From Enterobacter asburiae (GTDB lineage Bacteria; Pseudomonadota; Gammaproteobacteria; Enterobacterales; Enterobacteriaceae): DNA of 64,000 bases. This document shows positions 43,639-53,210 of the stretch, in pieces (position 1 is the first letter of the stretch; each line of letters starts with the position of its first letter). Below the pieces are notes generated by a model that was not told the DNA's origin, ran no database searches, and saw only the letters and a program-made list of their open reading frames with translations. Both the position numbers and the translations under genes were made by a program. The stretch is taken from the NCBI RefSeq assembly GCF_024599655.1, contig NZ_CP102247.1, positions 3,224,001 to 3,288,000 on the forward strand. Reading direction: 5' to 3'.

Positions 43639-45747
43639 TCAGACCGCGGTAATCAACCAGCAGTTATGAATTTGACGGTTGCGGGCAAAGTCCTGAGACA
43701 GCGTTTTTTGGCTGATTTCTTGTGCTTTCAGCCCCAGGGCTGCTAAACCGTCATGATCCATACGGAAGCCGCGTTTGTTGTTCGAGAACATAATGGTGCC
43801 GCCCTTGCGCAGCAGGCGCTTCAGGTCGGTCATCAGGCGCAGGTGATCGCGCTGTACGTCAAAGCTATCTTCCATACGCTTGGAGTTGGAGAAGGTCGGC
43901 GGATCGATAAAGATCAGATCGAACTGCTCGTCGGTTTCACGCAGCCAGCCCAGCACGTCGGCCTGCATCAGGCGGTGCTGACGTCCGGTTAAACCGTTAA
44001 GACGCAGGTTGCGCTCCGCCCATTCCAGATAGGTACGGGACATATCCACCGTGGTGGTGCTCCGCGCGCCGCCCAGACCCGCATGCACGCTCGCGCTGCC
44101 GGTATAGGAGAACAGGTTGAGGAAATCTTTGCCCTTGCTCATCTGGCCCAGCATGCGACGGGCGATACGGTGGTCAAGGAACAGGCCGGTATCCAGATAG
44201 TCGGTCAGGTTTACCCACAGGCGGGCGTTGTACTCGCCCACTTCGATAAAATCGCCCTTCTCATTCATCTTCTGGTACTGGTTTTTCCCTTTTTGGCGCT
44301 CGCGGGTTTTCAGCACCAGCTTGTTCGGCGTGATGCCGAGCACGGCGATGGTCGCCGCAATGACGTCCAGCATGCGCTGACGCGCTTTTTGCGCATCGAT
44401 GGTTTTCGGTGGAGCATATTCCTGAATCACCACCCAGTCCGCGTAGCGGTCAACCGCCACGTTGTACTCCGGCAGGTCGGCGTCGTACAGGCGGTAGCAT
44501 TCAATCCCTTCCTGCTTCGCCCACTTCTCATATTTCTTCAGGTTCTTGCGCAGGCGGTTGGCGTAATCTTCCGCCACGCCGGATGGCTTGCTGTCCGCCG
44601 CTTTCTCCGCCAGATGGTAGTTCTTCTGCACGCAGTCCAGCGGGCCGTTTTTCGCCTTAAACTGGCGATCGGCACGCAGCTGCAGGCAGCTCAGCAGCTC
44701 CGGCGAGGCGCTAAACAGAGACAGGTTCCAGCCGCCGAAGTAGTCCTTCATATTGCGGCCCAGCAGGCTGTGCAGGGCAATCAGCGCCGGCTCGCTGTCC
44801 AGACGCTCGCCGTATGGCGGGTTGCTGATCACGGTACCGTACGGGCCTTTTGGCAGCGGGTTGGTCAGGTTCGCCACGTCCTTCACCTCGAAGGTGACCA
44901 GCTCGCCGATACCGGCGCGACGGGCGTTGCTGCGCGCGCGTTCAATGACGCGCGGGTCGCTGTCCGAACCGTAGAAGTGGGAGGTGTACTCTGCCAGACC
45001 TTTGCGCGCGCGGGTCTGCGCTTCGTCTTTGACCTCTTTCCAGATCGCTTCGTCGTGCTGTGCCCAGCCTTTAAAGCCCCAGTGGCCGCGATGCAGGCCC
45101 GGCGCGCGGTCGGTTGCCAGCATGGCCGCTTCAATCAGCAACGTACCGGAACCACACATCGGATCGAGCAGCGGCGTGCCCGGCTGCCAGCCGGAGCGCA
45201 TGACGATGGCGGCAGCCAGCGTTTCTTTAATTGGTGCCATACCGGTGCGATCGCGGTAGCCGCGCAGGTGCAGGCCCGCGCCGCTCAGATCGAGAGAAAT
45301 ACTTGCCGTATCGCCGTTCAGCCAGACGTTAATACGCAGATCCGGATTTTCGCGATCGACGTTCGGACGTTCCTTATTTTTACGCGTGAAGCAGTCAACA
45401 ATGGCGTCTTTTACGCGCAGGGCACCGTACTGGCTGTTGCGGATCTCGTCGTTCACGCCGTTGAAATGCACCGCAAAGGTGGCGTTTGGCGTGAAGATCT
45501 CTGTCCAGTCGATCATCTGTACGCCGGTATAGAGGTCCAGGTCGCTATAGACCTTGCACTCCTTCATCGGCAGCATGATGCGCGACGCCAGACGGCTCCA
45601 CATCAGGCTCTGGTAAATAAGCCGCGTGTCGCCCTCAAAATGGACACCACCCTGAACCACCTGGCACTCTTGTGCGCCCAGGCTTTCCAGTTCAGTTTTT
45701 AACAGCTCTTCCAGCCCACGGGCCGTACTGGCAAACAGAGAATTCAT
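43639..45747 (-). CDS. rlmL: RlmKL, bifunctional 23S rRNA methyltransferase
   Basis: 702 residues: a THUMP domain (about 45-155), an RlmL domain making m2G2445 (DPMCGSGTLLIEAAML, SNPPYGERL) and an RlmK domain making m7G2069 (FLNLFSYTGSASVHAGLGG, IFIDPPTFSNSKRM). The fused form is typical of gammaproteobacteria. Divergent from ycbX. Confidence 0.97.
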   Translation of the reverse strand: MNSLFASTARGLEELLKTELESLGAQECQVVQGGVHFEGDTRLIYQSLMWSRLASRIMLPMKECKVYSDLDLYTGVQMIDWTEIFTPNATFAVHFNGVNDEIRNSQYGALRVKDAIVDCFTRKNKERPNVDRENPDLRINVWLNGDTASISLDLSGAGLHLRGYRDRTGMAPIKETLAAAIVMRSGWQPGTPLLDPMCGSGTLLIEAAMLATDRAPGLHRGHWGFKGWAQHDEAIWKEVKDEAQTRARKGLAEYTSHFYGSDSDPRVIERARSNARRAGIGELVTFEVKDVANLTNPLPKGPYGTVISNPPYGERLDSEPALIALHSLLGRNMKDYFGGWNLSLFSASPELLSCLQLRADRQFKAKNGPLDCVQKNYHLAEKAADSKPSGVAEDYANRLRKNLKKYEKWAKQEGIECYRLYDADLPEYNVAVDRYADWVVIQEYAPPKTIDAQKARQRMLDVIAATIAVLGITPNKLVLKTRERQKGKNQYQKMNEKGDFIEVGEYNARLWVNLTDYLDTGLFLDHRIARRMLGQMSKGKDFLNLFSYTGSASVHAGLGGARSTTTVDMSRTYLEWAERNLRLNGLTGRQHRLMQADVLGWLRETDEQFDLIFIDPPTFSNSKRMEDSFDVQRDHLRLMTDLKRLLRKGGTIMFSNNKRGFRMDHDGLAALGLKAQEISQKTLSQDFARNRQIHNCWLITAV

Positions 45748-45845
45748 ATCGTCACTTTTACTCTTAGAAAATTGTCGCGCATTATAGCTAATATGGCGTG
45801 TATGTCATAAAGTTGAAGGCTTATTTTCATTTGTGGGAGTGTGCA

Positions 45846-46955
45846 GTGGCGACGTTATCCAGGCTTTTTATCCATCCGGTGAAATCCATGCGCGGTATAG
45901 GCGTCTCTCACGCGCTGGCCGATATGAGCGGATTCGCCTTCGATCGTATTTTTATGGTCACCGAGCCTGACGGCACGTTCATTACCGCACGCCAGTTCCC
46001 GCAGATGGTTCGCTTTACCCCTTCCCCGCTTCATGACGGTTTGCATCTGACCGCGCCGGACGGCTCCAGCGCGGTCATTCGCTTTGCTGATTTTGCGCCT
46101 GTCGATGCGCCAACGGAAGTGTGGGGCAATCATTTTACCGCGCGCATCGCCCCGGATGAAATTAACCGCTGGCTAAGCGGTTTCTTCTCCCGCGACGTGC
46201 AGCTGCGCTGGGTTGGGCCTGAACCGACGCGTCGCGTAAAGCGCCATGACGCCGTTCCCCTCTCCTTCGCCGATGGCTTCCCGTTCCTGCTGACCAACGA
46301 AGCCTCGCTGCGTGATTTACAAGGCCGCTGCAAAGCGAGCGTTCAGATGGAACAGTTCCGTCCGAACCTGGTGGTTACGGCTGTCGACGCCTGGGACGAA
46401 GACACCTGGAAGGTGATCCGCATCGGCAGCGTGATTTTTGACGTGGTGAAGCCCTGCAGCCGCTGCATTTTCACCACGGTGAGCCCTGAGAAAGGCCAGA
46501 AGCACCCTTCCGGCGAACCGCTGAAGACGCTGCAGTCGTTCCGCACCGCGCAGGACAGCGGCGATGTTGATTTCGGCCAGAACCTAATTCCGCGCTCCAG
46601 CGGCGCAATTCGCGTCGGTGATGAGGTAGAGATCCTTGCCCGCGGGCCTGCAAGAGTGTACGGCTCAGGTCAGGAAGAAGAAATGGTCGACGTTGTGACA
46701 AATGTCGCTTCTGCGGTAGATATTCACTGGCAGGGCAGCGTCATCCGTGGCAACAACCAGCAGGTATTACTGGAGCAACTGGAGCAGGCAGGTATTCGCG
46801 TACCCTATTCCTGTCGCGCAGGCATTTGCGGATGCTGCCGCATCAAGCTGGTGGATGGAGAGGTCAGTGCGCTGAAAAAATCGGCAATTGGAAATGACGG
46901 CACAATTCTGTGCTGTAGCTGCATACCGAAAACGTCCGTACAGCTGGAAGCTTAA
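45846..46955 (+). CDS. ycbX: YcbX, MOSC and ferredoxin domain protein
   Basis: 369 residues, the E. coli length, from a GTG start (ATLSRLFIHPVKSM). A MOSC N-terminal barrel, the MOSC domain with the molybdenum-cofactor Cys (KPCSRCIFTTVSPEKG), and a C-terminal 2Fe-2S ferredoxin domain (YSCRAGICGCC...ILCCSC). In E. coli it reduces N-hydroxylated bases such as 6-hydroxylaminopurine. It overlaps the convergent zapC by 4 bases. Confidence 0.95.
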   Translation: MATLSRLFIHPVKSMRGIGVSHALADMSGFAFDRIFMVTEPDGTFITARQFPQMVRFTPSPLHDGLHLTAPDGSSAVIRFADFAPVDAPTEVWGNHFTARIAPDEINRWLSGFFSRDVQLRWVGPEPTRRVKRHDAVPLSFADGFPFLLTNEASLRDLQGRCKASVQMEQFRPNLVVTAVDAWDEDTWKVIRIGSVIFDVVKPCSRCIFTTVSPEKGQKHPSGEPLKTLQSFRTAQDSGDVDFGQNLIPRSSGAIRVGDEVEILARGPARVYGSGQEEEMVDVVTNVASAVDIHWQGSVIRGNNQQVLLEQLEQAGIRVPYSCRAGICGCCRIKLVDGEVSALKKSAIGNDGTILCCSCIPKTSVQLEA

Positions 46956-47494
46956 ACCGCCTGTTCGAGGCTGAAGGAATCTACGCGCAGCTGCGGCTTC
47001 AGCCTGTCGTTCATCACTTTAATGGCATCGCCAAGCTGCATCGTCCGCCCGGCAATGGTTACGCCGGGCTGTGCCAGCAGGCAGAGCGCAGCATTTTCGC
47101 CTGGCTCAACCACCAGCAGGCTCACCTCTTCTGCGGTATCGCTCAGATTTACGCTGGCCGCGTCGCCCGTTGCCGGGGTCCAGCTCATACCGTGCGCAAG
47201 AAAATGCCAGCTTTTCGGCATTTGCGGTTTCAGGAAGCGGATAGCCACCAGCGCATTTAATACCAGCTCGGCACGCTGCTCTTTAGAGAGCACCAGATCG
47301 CGGCATTTTTCTTCAAAAGAGAAATAAAGCGCCGCATCGTCAACGCAAAAGCCCGACGGGGAAAACGCGTCCGGGGTTAACATTCGGCGGGCAAAACGAG
47401 AACGAAACAACATGCCATTGGCTAAATCGAGCATCATTCGATCATGCTCGTCGCAAAAATACCAGCGCCAGTTATCGTCAGGTTTAATTCGCAT
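46952..47494 (-). CDS. zapC: ZapC, Z-ring associated protein
   Basis: 180 residues, matching E. coli ZapC (MRIKPDDNWRWYFCDEHDRMMLDLANGMLFRSRF). It binds FtsZ, bundles protofilaments and stabilises the Z-ring, and is a ClpXP substrate. Tail-to-tail with ycbX. Confidence 0.95.
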   Translation of the reverse strand: MRIKPDDNWRWYFCDEHDRMMLDLANGMLFRSRFARRMLTPDAFSPSGFCVDDAALYFSFEEKCRDLVLSKEQRAELVLNALVAIRFLKPQMPKSWHFLAHGMSWTPATGDAASVNLSDTAEEVSLLVVEPGENAALCLLAQPGVTIAGRTMQLGDAIKVMNDRLKPQLRVDSFSLEQAV

Positions 47495-47611
47495 GTGTCT
47501 CTCCCGTCCCCAAACATCCTGTACTAAAATTGTCCTGATCGCCGCTTCGTTTATAACACCATTAATAAAAGACTATAATGTCTAAATAAGCAACAGTGAC
47601 GGAATATAAAA

Positions 47612-47641
47612 CAACCAGGGCTGGAAATAAAGCCCTGGTTG
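47612..47641 (-). terminator. Terminator of pyrD
   Basis: Stem CAACCAGGGCT (47612-47622) with AGCCCTGGTTG (47631-47641), 8-base loop, T-rich on the minus strand, just after the pyrD stop. No other feature is visible between zapC and pyrD. Confidence 0.8.
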
Positions 47642-47659
47642 TCTGATTAAGAGAAAAGA

Positions 47660-48670
47660 TTAGATATGAGTAACGATTTCTTTAATCAGCGGTGGTCCTT
47701 TAAAAATAAAGCCGGAATAGATTTGCACCAGTGACGCACCCGCCGCCATCTTCTCGCGTGCAGCAATCACTGAGTCAATGCCACCGACGCCAATAATCGG
47801 CAGACGTCCTTTTAATTCCGCAGACAGGGCGCGAATAATTTCGGTGCTTTTTAATTGTACCGGACGTCCACTTAACCCACCCGCTTCGTCACAGTTTTTC
47901 ATTCCCTGCACGAGGGAGCGATCGAGGGTGGTATTGGTTGCAATCACACCATCAATATTATGGCGAACCAAACTGTCGGCAACCTGGATCAATTCTTCGG
48001 CAGAAAGATCCGGGGCGATCTTAACCGCGACCGGAACATATTTATGATGGATCGTCTGGAGTTCATTTTGCTTATTTTTAATGGCACTCAGAAGATCGTC
48101 CAGCGCTTCGCCATATTGTAAGGAACGCAGCCCCGGGGTATTGGGTGAAGAAATATTCACCGCAATATAACCGGCATAGGCGTAGACTTTTTCCATACAA
48201 ATCAGATAGTCATCTTTACCCTGCTCTACCGGCGTGTCTTTATTTTTGCCGATATTGATGCCTAATATCCCGTCAAAATGGGCTTTTTTTACGTTCTCAA
48301 CAAGGTGATCAACACCGAGGTTATTAAAGCCCATGCGGTTGATTAGCCCTTCGGCTTCAACCAGGCGGAACAGGCGCGGCTTGTCATTTCCCGGCTGCGG
48401 GCGCGGTGTGACGGTACCGATTTCAATGGAGCCAAAGCCCATCGCGCCCAGGGCATCAATGCACTCGCCATTTTTGTCCAGACCCGCCGCCAGACCCAGC
48501 GGATTTTTAAAGGTCAGACCCATGCACTGCACAGGTTTTTCCGGCACATTCTGACGCACCAGAGCGGCCAGAGGCGTTCCGGTAATACGACGTAATTGCT
48601 GGAATGTAAATTCATGAGCGCGCTCAGGGTCGAGCTGGAAAAGGGCTTTACGAACGAAGGGGTAGTACAT
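47660..48670 (-). CDS. pyrD: PyrD, quinone-linked dihydroorotate dehydrogenase
   Basis: 336 residues, class 2; oxidises dihydroorotate to orotate with FMN and passes electrons to quinones at the inner membrane. The amphipathic N-terminus (MYYPFVRKALFQLDPERAHEF) docks to the membrane. The catalytic Ser is in AVNISSPNTPGLRSLQ and the FMN region is VGGIDS...GASLVQIYSGFIFKGP. ATG 48670 has CAGGAGAG upstream; an extension to 48697 covers the leader hairpin and is rejected. Confidence 0.97.
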   Translation of the reverse strand: MYYPFVRKALFQLDPERAHEFTFQQLRRITGTPLAALVRQNVPEKPVQCMGLTFKNPLGLAAGLDKNGECIDALGAMGFGSIEIGTVTPRPQPGNDKPRLFRLVEAEGLINRMGFNNLGVDHLVENVKKAHFDGILGINIGKNKDTPVEQGKDDYLICMEKVYAYAGYIAVNISSPNTPGLRSLQYGEALDDLLSAIKNKQNELQTIHHKYVPVAVKIAPDLSAEELIQVADSLVRHNIDGVIATNTTLDRSLVQGMKNCDEAGGLSGRPVQLKSTEIIRALSAELKGRLPIIGVGGIDSVIAAREKMAAGASLVQIYSGFIFKGPPLIKEIVTHI

Positions 48671-48685
48671 GAACTCTCCTGGATT

Positions 48686-48703
48686 CCCGGTGTGCAAACC
48701 GGG
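48686..48703 (-). promoter_or_regulatory. pyrD leader hairpin for start-site switching
   Basis: CCCGGTTTGCACACCGGG on the minus strand forms a 6-base-pair hairpin between the C-rich start region (CCCCTCCC) and the ribosome site. In E. coli, when CTP is high, transcription starts at C and the hairpin hides the ribosome site; when CTP is low, it starts downstream at G and the hairpin cannot form. The sequence here is almost unchanged. Confidence 0.88.
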
Positions 48704-48765
48704 AGGGGATTATGGGCGATCCACGCGCGAAAGGGAATTGACCTGCGGCAAAAAATCAGCGTAAA

Positions 48766-48781
48766 ACGCAATCGTTTACCT
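48766..48781 (-). promoter_or_regulatory. PurR-like operator upstream of pyrD
   Basis: ACGCAATCGTTTACCT matches the PurR palindrome ACGCAAACGTTTGCGT at most positions. pyrD is a PurR target in E. coli. Position relative to the start supports repression. Confidence 0.6.
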
Positions 48782-48918
48782 CCCTGTCTATTTCTTATGC
48801 ACTTTTTCGCATTTTAATTGCAGATAAATCATTTAGTGGAATAACCGCGCGGTGTCACACTCCTTAAAATTGTTATGAATGTTAGATAAAAGCAAACAAT
48901 TAGTTATAAGGAGGAAGT

Positions 48919-49494
48919 ATGCGCGTCATTACCCTGGCCGGAAGTCCACGATTCCCTTCGCGCTCCAGCGCCCTGCTGGAATATGCCCGCGAAAAACTCA
49001 ATGCCCTGGATGTGGAAGTGTGCCACTGGAACCTGCATAACTTCGAACCTGAAGATCTGCTCTATGCCCGTTTCGACAGCCCTGCGCTTAAAACGCTCAT
49101 CGAGCAGCTTAACGGCGCTGACGGCTTAATCGTGGCAACGCCCATTTATAAAGCCTCTTTTTCCGGGGCGCTGAAAACCCTGCTCGATCTGCTTCCGGAA
49201 CGCGCGCTGGACGGCAAAGTCGTGCTGCCGCTGGCAACGGGCGGTACGGTTGCCCATCTACTGGCCGTGGATTATGCCCTGAAGCCGGTGCTGAACGCGC
49301 TGAAAGCGCAGGAGATCCTCCACGGCGTTTTCGCAGATGACTCTCAGGTTATCGATTACCAACATAAACCTCATTTTACGCCGAACCTGCAAACCCGCCT
49401 CGATACTGCCCTGGAAACCTTCTGGCATGCTCTGCACCGCAGGGATATCCAGGCGCCGGCGTTTGGTCAGCCTCAAGGAGTCGCACATGTTTAA
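48919..49494 (+). CDS. ssuE: SsuE, NADPH-dependent FMN reductase
   Basis: 191 residues; supplies reduced FMN to SsuD. Flavodoxin-like fold with LAGSPRFPSRSSALLEYA and ATPIYKASFSGALKTLLDLLP. AAGGAGGAA precedes the ATG. First gene of ssuEADCB, which in E. coli is switched on by Cbl/CysB during sulfate starvation. Overlaps ssuA by 8 bases. Confidence 0.96.
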   Translation: MRVITLAGSPRFPSRSSALLEYAREKLNALDVEVCHWNLHNFEPEDLLYARFDSPALKTLIEQLNGADGLIVATPIYKASFSGALKTLLDLLPERALDGKVVLPLATGGTVAHLLAVDYALKPVLNALKAQEILHGVFADDSQVIDYQHKPHFTPNLQTRLDTALETFWHALHRRDIQAPAFGQPQGVAHV

Positions 49495-50449
49495 AACGTT
49501 AACCCGCATCGGCCTGGCAGGTTTGATGGCGCTTAGCTCGCTGGCCCATGCCGCAGAAACGGCTCCGGAAAATTTACGCATTGGCTATCAGAAAGGCAGC
49601 GTCAGCATGGTGCTGGCAAAAAGCCACCAGCTTCTGGAAAAACGCTTCCCGGACACCAAATTCTCCTGGGTGGAGTTCCCGGCTGGCCCGCAGATGCTGG
49701 AGGCCCTGAACGTGGGCAGTATCGATCTCGGCAGCACGGGTGATATTCCGCCGATATTCGCCCAGGCGGCGGGAGCGGACCTCGTCTATGTTGGCGTTGA
49801 GCCGCCCAAACCGAAGGCCGAAGTGATTCTGGTGCCTGAAAACAGCGACATTAAAAGCGTCGCCGATCTTAAAGGGCATAAAGTTGCTTTCCAGAAAGGT
49901 TCCAGCTCACACAACCTGCTGCTGCGTGCCCTGCAAGAAGCCGGGCTCAAGTTCACTGACATTCAGCCTGTTTACCTGACGCCTGCCGACGCGCGCGCCG
50001 CGTTCCAGCAGAAGAACGTTGATGCCTGGGCCATCTGGGATCCGTACTACTCCGCCGCATTACTGCAGGGCGGCGTTCGCGTGCTGAAAGACGGCACCAC
50101 GCTGAAGCAGACCGGCTCGTTCTACCTGGCCGCGCGTCCTTATGCGGAAAAGAACGGCGCATTTATTCAGGGCGTACTGGATACCTTTACCCAGGCCGAC
50201 GCGCTGACCCAGACCCAGCGTCAGGAGAGCATTGCCCTGCTGGCGAAAACCATGGGCTTACCTGAGCCGGTGATCGCGAGCTATCTCAACCACCGTCCGC
50301 CGACCACCATTACGCCCGTGGACGCGCACGTCGCCGCGCTTCAGCAACAAACGGCTGACCTTTTCTATCAAAACCACCTGGTGCCAAAACAGGTCACTAT
50401 TCGCGAACGCATCTGGCAGCCCGCAGGCAAAGAAGGAGCTAAATCATGA
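49487..50449 (+). CDS. ssuA: SsuA, aliphatic sulfonate-binding protein
   Basis: 320 residues, signal peptide MFKTLTRIGLAGLMALSSLAHA. Periplasmic receptor of the SsuABC importer (RIGYQKGSVSMVLAKSHQ, FQKGSSSHNLLLRAL). AAGGAG precedes ATG 49487. Overlaps ssuD by 4 bases. Confidence 0.96.
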   Translation: MFKTLTRIGLAGLMALSSLAHAAETAPENLRIGYQKGSVSMVLAKSHQLLEKRFPDTKFSWVEFPAGPQMLEALNVGSIDLGSTGDIPPIFAQAAGADLVYVGVEPPKPKAEVILVPENSDIKSVADLKGHKVAFQKGSSSHNLLLRALQEAGLKFTDIQPVYLTPADARAAFQQKNVDAWAIWDPYYSAALLQGGVRVLKDGTTLKQTGSFYLAARPYAEKNGAFIQGVLDTFTQADALTQTQRQESIALLAKTMGLPEPVIASYLNHRPPTTITPVDAHVAALQQQTADLFYQNHLVPKQVTIRERIWQPAGKEGAKS

Positions 50450-51591
50450 GTCTGAATCTTTTCTGGTTTTTACCTACCCACGGTGATGGACACTATCTTG
50501 GTACAGAAGAGGGCTCGCGCCCGGTTGACCACGGCTACCTGCAGCAGATTGCGCAGGCGGCGGACCGAATCGGTTTCACCGGGGTGCTGATCCCGACCGG
50601 ACGTTCATGTGAAGATGCCTGGCTGGTGGCCGCGTCGATGATCCCTGTCACCCAGCGTCTGAAGTTCCTGGTGGCATTACGCCCGAGCGTCGTCTCCCCC
50701 ACCGTGGCGGCGCGTCAGGCGGCAACGCTGGACAGGCTGTCCAACGGTCGCGCCCTGTTTAACCTGGTGACGGGCAGCGATCCGCAGGAGCTGGCGGGCG
50801 ATGGGGTATTCCTCGATCATACCGAGCGCTATGAAGCCTCCGCCGAATTCACCCGCGTCTGGCGACGTCTGCTGGAAGGTGAAACCGTTACCTTTGAAGG
50901 CAAGCATATTCACGTTCGCGACGCGAAACTCTACTTCCCGCCGGTGCAGCAGCCACGCCCGCCGCTCTATTTTGGCGGATCGTCGGATGTGGCCCAGGAT
51001 CTGGCGGCAGAGCAGGTCGATCTCTATCTGACCTGGGGCGAACCGCCTGAGCTGGTGAAAGAAAAAATTGCCCAGGTCCGCGCTAAAGCGGCCGCCCATG
51101 GCCGCAAAGTGCGCTTCGGCATTCGCCTGCACGTGATTGTGCGCGAAACCAATGAAGAAGCCTGGGAGGCCGCCGACCGCCTGATTTCCCATCTGGACGA
51201 TGAGACCATCGCGAAGGCACAGGCCGCGTTTGCCAAAACCGACTCCGTCGGACAGCACCGAATGGCGTCCCTGCACAACGGCAAGCGCGAGAACCTGGAG
51301 ATCAGCCCGAACCTGTGGGCGGGCGTCGGCCTGGTGCGCGGCGGTGCGGGCACGGCGCTGGTCGGCGACGGTCCGACCGTAGCCGCCCGGATTAATGAAT
51401 ACGCCGAGCTGGGTATCGACAGCTTTATTCTCTCCGGTTATCCGCATCTGGAAGAGGCGTACAAGGTGGGCGAGCTGTTATTCCCGCATCTGGATGTTGC
51501 CATTCCGGAAATTCCGCAGCCGCAGCGGCTTCAGCTTCAGGGCGAAGCCGTGGCGAACGAGTTTATTCCACGCAAAGCCGCACAGAGCTAA
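50446..51591 (+). CDS. ssuD: SsuD, FMNH2-dependent alkanesulfonate monooxygenase
   Basis: 381 residues, luciferase-like TIM barrel. It cleaves C1-C2+ alkanesulfonates to aldehyde and sulfite using FMNH2 from SsuE. Conserved LNLFWFLPTHGDGHYLG and LFNLVTGSDPQE; active-site Cys in PTGRSCEDAW. Coupled to ssuA by ATGA. Confidence 0.97.
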   Translation: MSLNLFWFLPTHGDGHYLGTEEGSRPVDHGYLQQIAQAADRIGFTGVLIPTGRSCEDAWLVAASMIPVTQRLKFLVALRPSVVSPTVAARQAATLDRLSNGRALFNLVTGSDPQELAGDGVFLDHTERYEASAEFTRVWRRLLEGETVTFEGKHIHVRDAKLYFPPVQQPRPPLYFGGSSDVAQDLAAEQVDLYLTWGEPPELVKEKIAQVRAKAAAHGRKVRFGIRLHVIVRETNEEAWEAADRLISHLDDETIAKAQAAFAKTDSVGQHRMASLHNGKRENLEISPNLWAGVGLVRGGAGTALVGDGPTVAARINEYAELGIDSFILSGYPHLEEAYKVGELLFPHLDVAIPEIPQPQRLQLQGEAVANEFIPRKAAQS

Positions 51592-51600
51592 GGAGTGACC

Positions 51601-52392
51601 ATGTCTGCCACCTCACAAAAATGGCTGCTGCGCGCCGCGCCGTGGTTTTTACCCGTCGGCATTGTGGCTCTCTGGCAGCTCGCGTCGTCCACCGGCTGGC
51701 TATCGAGCCGCATTCTGCCCTCTCCGGAGGGCGTCGTAGAAGCGTTCTGGTCGCTGAGCGTGAGCGGTGAGCTGTGGCAGCATCTGGCGATCAGCTCCTG
51801 GCGCGCCGTGATTGGGTTTTCCATCGGCGGCAGCATCGGTCTGGTTCTGGGCTTGATTAGCGGCCTTTCCCGCTGGGGCGAGCGGCTGCTGGATACCTCC
51901 ATTCAGATGCTGCGCAACGTGCCGCATCTGGCGCTGATCCCACTGGTTATCCTGTGGTTTGGTATTGATGAGAGCGCCAAGATCTTCCTCGTGGCGCTGG
52001 GCACATTGTTCCCGATCTACATCAACACCTGGCACGGCATCCGCAACATCGATCGCGGTCTGGTGGAGATGGCGCGCAGCTACGGCCTATCGGGTTTTTC
52101 TCTCTTTATACACGTGATCCTGCCGGGCGCCCTGCCCTCCATTATGGTCGGGGTGCGATTTGCGCTCGGCCTGATGTGGCTGACGCTGATTGTGGCGGAG
52201 ACCATCTCGGCCAACTCAGGCATTGGCTACCTGGCGATGAACGCCCGTGAATTCCTGCAAACGGACGTGGTGGTGGTTGCCATCATTCTGTATGCCCTGC
52301 TCGGCAAACTCGCCGACGTTAGCGCCCAGTGGCTGGAGCGCAGCTGGCTGCGCTGGAACCCGGCCTACACCCTTCAGGAGGCGAAAGCATGA
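51601..52392 (+). CDS. ssuC: SsuC, sulfonate ABC-transporter permease
   Basis: 263 residues, about six transmembrane helices, with the EAA-type loop around GLVEMARSYGLSGFSLFIHVILPGALPSIM. ATG 51601 has AAGGAG upstream; the in-frame GTG at 51595 is rejected as part of the spacing. Overlaps ssuB by 4 bases. Confidence 0.96.
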   Translation: MSATSQKWLLRAAPWFLPVGIVALWQLASSTGWLSSRILPSPEGVVEAFWSLSVSGELWQHLAISSWRAVIGFSIGGSIGLVLGLISGLSRWGERLLDTSIQMLRNVPHLALIPLVILWFGIDESAKIFLVALGTLFPIYINTWHGIRNIDRGLVEMARSYGLSGFSLFIHVILPGALPSIMVGVRFALGLMWLTLIVAETISANSGIGYLAMNAREFLQTDVVVVAIILYALLGKLADVSAQWLERSWLRWNPAYTLQEAKA

Positions 52393-53159
52393 ATACAGCA
52401 CGACTGAACCAGGGAACGCCGTTACTGCTGAACGGCGTGACCAAACGCTACGGCGAAAACACCATTCTTAACGGGCTGGATCTGCATATTCCCGCCGGAC
52501 AATTTGTGGCCGTTGTCGGGCGCAGCGGCGGCGGCAAGAGTACTCTGCTACGCCTTCTGGCCGGACTGGAAGCCCCCAACGGCGGTGATATTCTGGCAGG
52601 AACGACGCCGCTTTCGAATATTCAGGACGATACCCGCATGATGTTTCAGGACGCGCGCCTGCTGCCGTGGAAAACGGTTATCGACAATGTCGGGCTCGGT
52701 CTGAAGGGCAACTGGCGGGATGAAGCCCGCCAGGCGCTGGCCGCCGTTGGGCTGGAAAATCGTGCGGGTGAATGGCCGTCAGCCCTCTCGGGTGGGCAAA
52801 AGCAGCGCGTGGCGCTGGCGCGGGCGCTGATTCACCGACCGGGCCTGCTGTTGCTTGATGAACCGCTCGGCGCGCTCGATGCCCTGACGCGGATCGAAAT
52901 GCAGGATTTGATTGGTTCCCTGTGGCAGGCGCACGGCTTTACGGTACTGCTGGTGACGCATGACGTGAGCGAAGCCGTCGCGATGGCTGACCGTGTGCTG
53001 TTAATAGAGGACGGGAAAATAGGTCTGGATCTGACGGTGGATATCCCGCGTCCTCGCCGCGTGGGCTCGGCAAGGCTGGCGGAGCTGGAAGCTGAGGTGT
53101 TGGATCGGGTGATGAAGCGTGGGGGTACGGAGTTAGAACGAGCTAAGGCTAATGCCTGA
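52389..53159 (+). CDS. ssuB: SsuB, sulfonate ABC-transporter ATPase
   Basis: 256 residues; Walker A VGRSGGGKST, Q-loop MMFQDARLLPW, signature LSGGQKQRVAL, Walker B LLLLDEPLGALD, switch His in VTHDVSEA. Last gene of ssuEADCB. ATG 52389 overlaps the ssuC stop. Confidence 0.96.
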   Translation: MNTARLNQGTPLLLNGVTKRYGENTILNGLDLHIPAGQFVAVVGRSGGGKSTLLRLLAGLEAPNGGDILAGTTPLSNIQDDTRMMFQDARLLPWKTVIDNVGLGLKGNWRDEARQALAAVGLENRAGEWPSALSGGQKQRVALARALIHRPGLLLLDEPLGALDALTRIEMQDLIGSLWQAHGFTVLLVTHDVSEAVAMADRVLLIEDGKIGLDLTVDIPRPRRVGSARLAELEAEVLDRVMKRGGTELERAKANA

Positions 53160-53173
53160 TGCCCTCACCCCGG

Positions 53174-53194
53174 CCCTCTCCCACAGGGAGAGGG
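53174..53194. repeat. Short dispersed inverted repeat
   Basis: CCCTCTCCC (53174-53182), ACA, GGGAGAGGG (53186-53194), inside CCCTCACCCC...GGGAGGG. This hairpin type is scattered through enterobacterial intergenic regions. It lies between convergent ssuB and pepN and may help end transcription. Confidence 0.6.
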
Positions 53195-53210
53195 AGGGTT
53201 AAGCTTTCTA

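Noticed and set aside
44083..45702. 539-codon open frame opposite rlmKL
   Set aside because: Antisense to a well-conserved gene in GC-rich DNA; translation is compositionally biased (H, Q, R, V rich) with no recognisable domain.
53165..53200. CRISPR-like or phage attachment repeat near ssuB
   Set aside because: A single short hairpin of a dispersed enterobacterial repeat type; no repeat-spacer array.
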